From: Candolleomyces eurysporus
Lineage: Eukaryota; Basidiomycota; Agaricomycetes; Agaricales; Psathyrellaceae
Direction of reading: 5' to 3'
Assembly: GCA_027579435.1 (NCBI GenBank)
Contig: JANBPK010001204.1
Location: 1-64,000, forward strand
Length of the DNA stretch: 64,000 nt
The number at the start of each line of letters is the position of its first letter. The first letter of the stretch is position 1. A program made the position numbers and the translations under genes. The notes beneath the pieces are model-generated. The model was given only the letters and a program-made list of their open reading frames with translations, searched no databases and was not told where the DNA came from. Positions 56,032 through 64,000 of this stretch are shown here, one piece after another.

Positions 56032-57414
56032 ATGATATGCGCTAAGAGGGTCTTCAGATGCTTCAAAACATTAGAAAGATGGGGCAATAAAATTACGGGC
56101 GCAGCTGGGCCATATTTTGTTGGACTCGCGGTTCTGTTGATAGGAACCGGGATGTTTTGCTTTTGTAAGTTTCAGTACACCCTGCTCAGCATCTAGTATT
56201 TGACTTGAAGCACAACCAGTTGACGTGATAGCCCCAACACTGTCGTACCCGCTCCTGGAAATACCAATATGTGCGCTTATTGCAATCAACCTTGCCGCAC
56301 ACTATTATTATGTATGCACGGTATCGCCAGGATTTATCGAAGAACCGCAGAAGGAGGCTGGCTCGGGTTTCGTTTGGGCCTCGAAATCGAAAAGGAAGGC
56401 GAGGCCTTTGACAGGTGGAGTGAGGTGGACAGATGCACCGAGGATCACACCTAGTACTATGACGCGGTGCAATCGATGTAACAAGCCGAGGCCAGAGGTG
56501 AGCTGATTCTAATAGACACAGAGAAACAGTACTTACTTAACGATACGAGAGAGCCCACCATTGTCGTATCTGCAACCGCTGCGTGCTGAAATATGACCAT
56601 CACTGCCCTGTGAGTTGCTTTGAAGGTTCCCAATTGCCAGTTTCTGACCATTTAATGCTCAGTGTGTGTAACATCGACTTCCTCGTGGCTTTAGGAAGCT
56701 GATCCCGCCCCTCAGGGATCAACCAATGCGTGGGGCTTCACAACGAGAGGCATTTCGTCATGTTCATGTGAGTGTCAGGCCATTCCCATAGAACCGTTCC
56801 CTAAGTCCTCGCAATAGGATGTATCTTGTCCTGTCCACATTCTGCTTCGGCATACTTGGATACCAAAAGCTATTCGAGGTTCTCGGGTTCACAATAAATC
56901 ACCCCGGATGGCCTCATTTCGTGCCAGAGGTCGTGTACGCCATGATATACATACTCTCTGTGGTACTTTGCTTGGCCGTGGGCGTCATGCTGGCTTGGCA
57001 CCTGTGGGGCATTTCGAAGGGGGAAACGTCTGTGGAGTCTCAGGATAACGAACAATATCGCGAAAGGGCGAAAACTCGAAGGGAAACTTTCGTGAACTCA
57101 TACGACCTCGGGTGATTACTTCTGCTTATCCACTATTATGACTCCATGATTGACAGCAACGTAGGTGGAGGAAGAATCTCATCCTATTCTTCAATATTGG
57201 GGACACCGGATAGTGCGTGTTGAGCTAATTATACGGGAGCGAGACTAACCTAGGTCATAGCCCATGGTACATACTGATATTCCCGTTCCGAATAATGCCC
57301 TACACCGATGGACGATCGTGGGCAAGGCGCGAGGGCTACGATCGGCATCACGGTATTCGTGCTGGAGAGGAGCTGACGGATGAAAGCAACGACGAAGATG
57401 ACTATGACGACTGA
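56032..57414 (+). CDS. DHHC palmitoyltransferase
   Basis: 339 residues. Exons: 56032-56164, 56220-56497, 56550-56609, 56663 (one base), 56716-56767, 56818-57111, 57165-57212, 57261-57414. Membrane helices: GAAGPYFVGLAVLLIGTGMF and LLEIPICALIAINLAAHYYY before the DHHC domain, LVLSTFCFGILGYQKLFEVL and YILSVVLCLAVGVMLAWHLW after it. The zinc-binding Cys/His run is MTRCNRCNKPRPERAHHCRI then CNRCVLKYDHHCP, with the catalytic Cys in DHHC, followed by INQCVGLHNERHF. The Trp expected between DHHCP and INQCVG is only restored if a single T at 56663 is a separate exon. The enzyme S-palmitoylates proteins in endomembranes; the C-terminal acidic tail (ESNDEDDYDD) is unusual. Confidence 0.85.
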
Positions 57415-59553
57415 TATACGGACTTCATCTATCCATACTATGGCTTGGCATTGCTTTGATATTATTTATTTATTAGGTGAGTGGCTCGAGTTCGTTGCTT
57501 GTTCGGCTTGATGAAAGCTGCCGGGGCCAGATGACGTTCTGGAGTCGAGGGTTGGGGCGCCTCGCCTGAGCCCTCCTCGGAGAATGGGGTGATCTATGTC
57601 CGGCTTTCGTTTTGTTTCATGGATTTCTGACTGCTTTAATTTCGCTTCCCCGTTGATTGTCGACCTTATCGGACATAACTGACTGACATTTCTCCTTTAC
57701 AGGTACGCGTAGACATATACACCGGTTTATCGTTGGGATACGAATGTGCTCTTCACACTAACCGGCAGCACGAAGCCACAACCTTCTCACCGGTCATCCC
57801 TTCGACCTGAATATGAAACGACTTCCCTTCTATCAATGTTGAAGGACCTACAGTTTCATTGCTTCGACCTTCTAACGAGTTTCATCGTGAATGCGCGAAA
57901 TAGTCGCATGTTGCTTTGCACACTCAACGTCATTCGCATTCATTTCCCCCAATTTTCAGGAGCACCACGCTGGCCGTCGGGTACATGTGTTGTGGCTATT
58001 ACGTTCCCGCCGTACGGCGGGTACTGGTGCCAACAAACTCGATGCCTCGCAGCATCGATGTGTTCGAGATTCGTCTACACGCGCCGACTAGGGCACACGG
58101 TGTATTAGCGATGATGTATGCGTACTCTATAGATGCCACCAAGCCCGAAATCTTCCCGCCACAACCTGCTGGACGGGAATGCGGGATAGACTCGTTGGAT
58201 GACGTGCCAAGGTCTTCCCCTGCACATTCGTAAAGATGGTGCAGGAATCCATTTCATAGAGGACACGTCTTTATTTTGTGCTCACTGCACTCCCCTCTTA
58301 TCGTTCATCCCCTTCTTCCGAAGGTGAGTCAGGCTCCGCGACAACGCATGGCCGCCACTTGGGCGCCACTCGGTCCTTCAACACGTTGTTGCTGATCGCA
58401 TCGACCCTGACTGAATAACACGTCCAGGTAGAGTATCTCGGGAACGTTGCTTCCATAGCAGGTCGCTCATTGAGTGATTGGGTGGTTCTGGATCAGTTAT
58501 GCGCTACTGGGTCCCGCGAATTTGTATGTCGGTCATAAATTTTTTTTAGACGCAGTGTGTGTACACAGATTAGAATTCTACTGAGTGTAGTGAAAATATT
58601 TTGGGGGTTTCTCCTGTATTCGGGCCACGTTCTATCCTCCAGATGAACTACGGGTTAGTTGGCTGGCCATATGCAGTGGAGAGCGACCAAACTTACTAAA
58701 AGCCTCCGTACCAGTATTCCGGTACTTCGGTATAACATTCCCTATTTCGGTCATTCAATATTCTGCCGCCAGCCAAGGACCAAAGGGTCGACATTCACGG
58801 GTCTTCTTTTAACCACTACCTTCTGGGTCATACGTGAGTAACAACCTTTCTGCTGGCTGTCCGTGCTTGAACGACTGGTTCTAGTTGGGCGGACTGGAAG
58901 CCTATGTTAGCGCTGGCCTAGCTGTTTAGGCTTTTAGCTCCACACGGAGAAGCGCACAATCTTTCAGCGACGTCATTACTAGAGAAACGGCTGCAAATAT
59001 ACCGAGAATTCCCAAGGTCCTCCCCAAGGCATTTTTCCGCCTCTCATACTTATATTCATCGACCCAGCTAGACAGAAGTGCGGTAAAGACATCATTGATT
59101 GTATCAGGTTCCAAGGATAATCTGACAGTTAATAAGGCAGCCCAATTAACGCAGAGCCCTGCCGTTCGTGTATCAAACATACAACGAGGCGTGCATTCGT
59201 AAGGAATCGACGTCAACAGCTCCACACCTTCGCAAGCCCCCGTCTTGCCACGGCGGGCGTTGATTCCGTACCCCGACCAGCGATCCCTTTCCAAACCCTC
59301 ATCCAGGTGTCCGACGGAAGTTGATCTCTTCGATTTCTCTAGCGATTAAATCTAGGGTCCTGTTTAACTCAGCCCCTTCCCGTGGCCCCCAGCGCCACCT
59401 CCAAGCCTCAACGCCATACACGTTCATGCCTGAAGGCTTGCGTTGTAAAGGGGTCCCTTACGCAGATTTGCCGGGGGTCATTCTTCTTGACACGCTCATA
59501 ACCAGTGGGTTGAAACACATCTCGAAACCCAGCCGCAGTTCCATCTATATATC
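57415..59553. other. 2.1 kb with no well-supported gene
   Basis: The minus-strand frame 59294-58926 ends in a plausible helical and membrane stretch (FTALLSSWVDEYKYERRKNA, LGILGIFAAVSLVMTSL), so a small membrane protein is possible. Elsewhere I see nothing. Confidence 0.3.
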
Positions 59554-60437
59554 ATGACCAATACCTCGACGTTCCGACCGCAAGTCAACAGAGGGTATAG
59601 TGCCCCAGCAATACACAGTGCCCACAGCTCATCCAGCACACCCAGCAGTACACCATCGTCTACCTCCTCAATAGACAGCAGCTCCTACTTCTCGGCAGAC
59701 GCACCCTCGACAACCATTTCCCCGGCTATTTCGCCTTCATCGTCATACACATCACCAGGGGTACATCCAGCAAATAATCCCTTATCCTCGGACTTTCCTA
59801 TCATCACAGCTACTGTAACATCTCGAAACTCGGGCGGAGCGAACAATAGCCACACAACGACGACGAATACCATGACGGCTTCTCAGTACGGGTTAGACCC
59901 ATTGCGACAATTCGCCCTACATATCCCTGCTCCTCCTATGCTTTCCTTGGGGTCTGCCTCACGACAGCCAGCCCCGTCAATCCACTCATCCATGCACTCT
60001 GCTACTAGCCCAACGAGGTTACCTAGCACCCCCGCGTACGACGACCTACCGTCACCGATGGACCGTGGTCGCCGGATGCCACCATCGAGTCAAGCTCCAC
60101 GGATGACTGTGTCTTCGACGGTGTATTGTTACACATTTTGTGTGAAGCTTCCGGCCGCGATCCAACCCGAGATGGTTACAGTGAGCGCTAACAGGGGTGA
60201 TAAGCTGAAGGTTGTGGCAGATGCTTGGCATATGGAGAACGAAAGTGCGTTTTGGGTTCTACCTTTTTCCATTGTGGCATGCATTAATCGAATTAATCCT
60301 CTGGTTCTCTAGGTCATTATGAATGGCAAATCAGCTTTCCACCTCGCGACATTGATATGTCAGCCGTGCATGCCAGATTCGATGGTGAAAAGAACCTTAC
60401 TATTGACGTTCGACGGATTCCAAGATTGTATCGTTGA
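59554..60437 (+). CDS. Hsp20/alpha-crystallin-fold protein with Ser/Thr-rich N-terminus
   Basis: 271 residues, exons 59554-60244 and 60313-60437. The first 180 residues are low-complexity Ser/Thr/Pro/Ala. The last 85 residues look like the beta-sandwich of Hsp20-like proteins: SSTVYCYTFCVKLPAAIQPE, MVTVSANRGDKLKVVADAWH, YEWQISFPPRDIDMSAVHAR and KNLTIDVRRIPRLYR. The strand pattern (PEMVTVSA...LKVVADAW...ISFPPRDIDM...LTIDV) fits a small heat-shock fold, although the C-terminal I-x-I motif is weak. Such proteins may be chaperone-like or developmental. Confidence 0.65.
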
Positions 60438-62062
60438 GTCATGGTGGGCCCTACGATTTGGAACGCTTCGCCAACTGTACTAGTATTTCTACGAGCTCTG
60501 GTTGCTTATCATCCAATGATTTGGCAATGGCGACGTCATGGACGGATTCTCTCTTGACAGTCGTCTTGGTGGGTAATCCGCCGTTATCTCTCCAAGCTCT
60601 TCCCCGGCAAACAACCCTTCTCTCTTCTCTCTGCTTCTCCCTCTATCTTTCCCACCTTTTCTCCCTCGCTTTCATATACCATTTTCCATAAAAAGATACC
60701 GACGACAACCTACGAAATGAGGCCCTGGCAGGCTCCGGAATACCTCCTCGCTATCACGATCCCTTATGTTGGTTTGACTTTACTCGGCGATGCTGGCTAT
60801 TTGACGGCGTTATTTTTCATTATCCTTTCTGATCGATTTACACTGCACATGGTACACGAACCCCCTGCTCTTGCTGTTTATCTCTATCTCTGCCTTCCTC
60901 TCTCTCTCTCTCTCTCGTACGTTAACCTTATTCTGTCCTGATCATGACCCATGTCCATCCTTTGGAACAAAACAGTGCCAGAATATGTCTTCACGCTATA
61001 AGCTTGCTTCCAGTTTCGATTAGATGCTAGTTAACTTGTAATATATGCCACTTCTTGATCATCCTCAGACCGCCCAACCCCTGGAAGACGAGCAGAGTAA
61101 AAGTCGAGTGATGATTGGACGAGATTCTCATTGTAGATCGGGATTCTTTGGGACCAAGGTGAAAGGTGCACGAGTGTTCTTCGGCTTCGGCCCTTGACTG
61201 AGTCAGAGAGTGCGCGTGTGTGGGCACCACGTCCTCATTTGCCGTTCCACGCACACCAACGAGGATGGAAAGGGAATATTCTCGAGTTCACCGTTGACCC
61301 CACACTGGGATAGTCGTGTTTCGTGTTGGCAGAGTGTGGACATCCCGATCACACCATCTTTATAACCAAATTCGATTGCTCCCTTGTAGACGCCGCACCC
61401 AGCACCTCCACAGACATGTCTTATTTCGGAATACAGTGGGCAAGGAACTTGTGCTGGGCCAATTGCCCTTTTCTGTCAATGCTGTAACCACCTGATCTCA
61501 TTAGTGAGAAACAACTAGTACATGCCTGTCAATCAGAAAGAAGGAAAAGATGCGTAGATGGTGCGGTATGTGAGCCTATTACAGCGAGCGGAAGCAAGGC
61601 TAGTGAATGTGGGCAATGCGAAAACGAGAAGGAATGCAAACACAAGGATACAGTGATGATACCAGCAAGTACATATTAGTACAAAGCGTAGGAATAAACC
61701 AGAAACCATGACGAGAGGGAACGAATGATGGGCCGCCGACGATAAGCCGGGTTGCAGGGCCAGTAAACAGATGGACGTGTGTATGATGATGAAAGCGAAC
61801 TGCATAGAGAATCCGAATGTAATGATAAAACAACAAGAGCTATGATGATGATGCTGAAGATGATAGCGGTGTCCAGTGAAAGCAAAAGAAAACAGAAAGG
61901 TGATCAAGATTCGTTGAATAGATGAGTAGAGATCGGCGGTATAGGTGTTGCGGAAACGAAAGAGACAGGAAGGATGAATAGCTGAGGGAACAACGAAATC
62001 AATACGAGTCAAAACCGAGAGCAGGTGAGTGATAACACACCTAGTGGTTCCACCACAACGGG
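60438..62062. other. 1.6 kb intergenic with CT-rich tracts
   Basis: CT-rich pieces at about 60610-60665 and 60895-60918 (a TC dinucleotide run). Open frames here have no domain. The right part is 3' UTR of the zinc-finger gene. Confidence 0.45.
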
Positions 62063-63995
62063 TTACATTACGGCGTCCACTCGCCGGTGATCCTCCCTGG
62101 GTAGTTCCCTGCATTCAGGATTGACATTCTTCTTCCTCAAATGACGAACGAGATCGGAGCGACCCGCAACTGCATAACCGCATCCGCAGCGATACGGTGC
62201 ATCCCCGATATGCTTCCGCTCGTGAACTGGAGGTATGGAAAAAAGGAAGATTTGGATTAGAATCCAGATTCGAGACGGGAGGAAAAAAACGAAAGATCTG
62301 CTTACTTTGGCAGTTCTGGTTGGTAGTGAACATCTTGCCACAGTCCTCGAATTTGCACTTGAACCGCTTCTCACCCTTCCTCCTTTTCTCGCTCGCATTG
62401 TCGATGTTCCTTGAGCCAACACTGCGATATTGGTTTCGATTGGTACTCATAGCACCCACTCCACTAACAATGGTCCCGCCCACAGGAGCAGTAGTGCCAT
62501 TGTTGGCGTCGTTGGCTCTCTCAGCCGAATACGCAACAGCTTGAAGAGGAGTGCTGTTGGTGTTGGGTGAGCGATTGGAAGGTGATCCTCGTGTAACAGT
62601 ATTATGATACGTAGAAGGACGTCCTCGGACACTGGAGTCTGAGGCACTTCGGGAGTGTGTCGGATAGCTCCTGGGAGAAGGTAGAGGTTGACCAATCGGT
62701 AGCTTGGAGTCTGAAACTGGCGAACTGGGAGAAAGAAGCACAGCGGATCGTTTCAGCGGCGAGCCCTGAAGTGGCAGGGTTCCTCCATGATAGTTATAAC
62801 TCGACCTCGAAGGACTGGCCCTCTTCTTCGACCTCCGGCCCCGTTGTGATCCCGTCTCGCAATAATCATCGTCGTCTTCATCGCCATCGAATTCACTGGT
62901 TGCACTGTCTTCTTCCTCAGCTTCGAAGTCTCGCCGGTGCTGGGATGGGTAGGTGCTGTAAGATGCAGATGCATCTGAGTTGCGCCGACGACTGCCAGCT
63001 AGCCGTGTTGGACTAACTTTCGAGGCACGAGCCTGTTGCGAGCTTCCATCTTGATGAAGTAGCTCCCTGCAAGCTCCGCCGTTCTTCCTCAAATGGCCAT
63101 CGAAGTGGGTGCGGTTCTGAGCGGTATAACCACAGCAGCAGTGAAGATAATGTGGATCTGCCAGTCGCTCGGAGAAGTGGTCCGGCTCGCCAACGTTTGC
63201 CCCCGACTGTCGCCCAGGACTCTTGCTCAGCCTCGTCGATCTCCTCACAGGGTGAGCTTCTGCTGGAGGTCGTGGACGCGAGGAAGGCCGAGACTCGTTG
63301 GGAGATGTGGGGACCACCCGCGTTGCCATGGGCGAATATCTGGCTCTGGAAAGGGACCTTGACCTATCATGCCGGGAAGGGGAATGCGACTGAGACCTCG
63401 TCCTTGATTGAATACGTGAGCGGGGAACTTCTTCCCGAAGACTTGACGGGACATGTGAAGAAGGAATAACTGTGGAGGGATATCCGGTAGGTGAACCGTA
63501 GTTGGAGGAGGACGGATAGTGGTGAACGGAAGGATAAGATGAACGCCTGTGAGAGCCGAGGTCACTCGACCGCCTGTGGTCTTCCTCTGCATCTATCTCG
63601 TCTTCGGACCCCGGGTCGTCCGTATCAGGAGCCACCGGTTCACATGCTCTGGGATCTATTGGCATGCCATCAGCGCCAGGCTCTTCGAAGCCCCTTGCAA
63701 TTTTTCCTTTCTCATTTCCGGCGCTAACACGACGTGCTGCGGAAGACGATTTGGGTGGTGGTGGGGGAATTAGAGAAGAGTCGGATGACGACGACGATGA
63801 TACAGACCGCCGTCGACCCCTGGCTCCCTCATGGCCCTGTTGATTTGCCTGATCCTCCATTTCCGCGTCCTCGTTGCTTGAGCTTGTCATGTCGTCATCA
63901 GGCATATAGCTGGTTCGAACCAGGGATGACGGCCGCTGTACACCGCCTGCCTGCACAACAGGCTGCTGTTGGCGAGCCGTTTCGAAGCTTGCCAT
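62063..63995 (-). CDS. Zinc-finger protein with two atypical Cys/His repeats and one C2H2 finger
   Basis: 617 residues, exons 63995-62306 and 62226-62063. The N-terminal 250 residues are disordered, Ser/Arg-rich and acidic in patches. A first Cys/His block is HCCCGYTAQNRTHFDGHLRK with NGGACRELL. Near the C-terminus a standard C2H2 finger (FKCKFEDCGKMFTTNQNCQI then HERKH) is split by the intron. It is followed by a second block like the first, YRCGCGYAVAGRSDLVRHLR with NPECREL. The pattern CxCGY-x9-HLRK-x5-CREL occurs twice. It is probably a nuclear DNA-binding transcription factor. The start lies five bases from the window edge, so the promoter is not seen. Confidence 0.78.
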
Positions 63996-64000
63996 GCGTA

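Noticed and set aside
57746..58233. Overlapping plus-strand frames after the DHHC gene.
   Set aside because: Composition is not coding-like and no intron model extends them.
60895..60918. TC dinucleotide run as a functional element.
   Set aside because: Simple repeat in a CT-rich intergenic stretch; nothing ties it to a gene.
61533..62114. 193-residue minus-strand hydrophobic frame after the zinc-finger gene.
   Set aside because: It overlaps the last exon out of frame, and its Phe/Ile/His-rich composition is what AT-rich UTR gives.

Overview
The window looks like nuclear DNA of an agaricomycete (mushroom-forming basidiomycete). Genes are dense and cut by many 45-60 bp GT-AG introns. Flavoprotein, ribosomal-protein and lipid genes are eukaryotic and mitochondrial in type, and there are NACHT-type NLR genes, an F-box gene, a Tc1/mariner transposon and small inverted-repeat elements. 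I rebuilt exon structures by hand from splice sites, reading frame and family expectation. Where exon lengths are given, they sum to whole codons.

Layout, left to right. 0-9.8 kb: 5'-partial pepsin-like protease, a long acidic membrane-anchored protein, a small four-helix membrane protein, a Spo7-like subunit, and TYR1 (prephenate dehydrogenase), which diverges from the Spo7 gene across about 46 bp. 10.5-18.4 kb: a cluster of four paralogous helical proteins (three full-length, with a central hydrophobic hairpin between long helices; one short, without the hairpin). A fifth, broken copy lies at 31.2 kb. Their architecture resembles alpha-helical pore-forming proteins of the ClyA/HBL type; that is inference. 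18.5-30.5 kb: housekeeping block with ETF-ubiquinone oxidoreductase, DGK1-like diacylglycerol kinase, divergent RPS17/RPS22, a TIGR04076-like protein, a hot-dog thioesterase, mitochondrial [2Fe-2S] ferredoxin, a Ser/Pro-rich protein and a PQ-loop transporter.

31-46.5 kb: accessory region. It holds the broken helical paralogue, a conserved hypothetical gene cut at its 5' end by a MITE-like element, one apparently intact NACHT NLR, a decayed NLR interrupted by a 519-bp inverted-repeat element, a third NLR fragment, and a frameshifted Tc1 transposon with a TA target duplication. Much of 38-44 kb is AT-rich and decayed.

47-64 kb: F-box gene (with a possible internal stop), four-TM MARVEL-like protein, a tiny secreted protein, a seven-TM protein with an apparent frameshift, a DHHC palmitoyltransferase whose frame requires a 1-nt exon, an Hsp20-fold protein, and a zinc-finger protein that runs to the right edge.

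Together the genes give amino-acid synthesis, ER lipid control (Spo7 and Dgk1 act on the same phosphatidate/diacylglycerol balance), mitochondrial electron transfer and translation. Set among these is an accessory zone with features typical of fungal non-self recognition and cell-death loci. Many N characters sit next to homopolymer runs. In two conserved genes, removing the N restores the frame, so those are assembly marks and not mutations.
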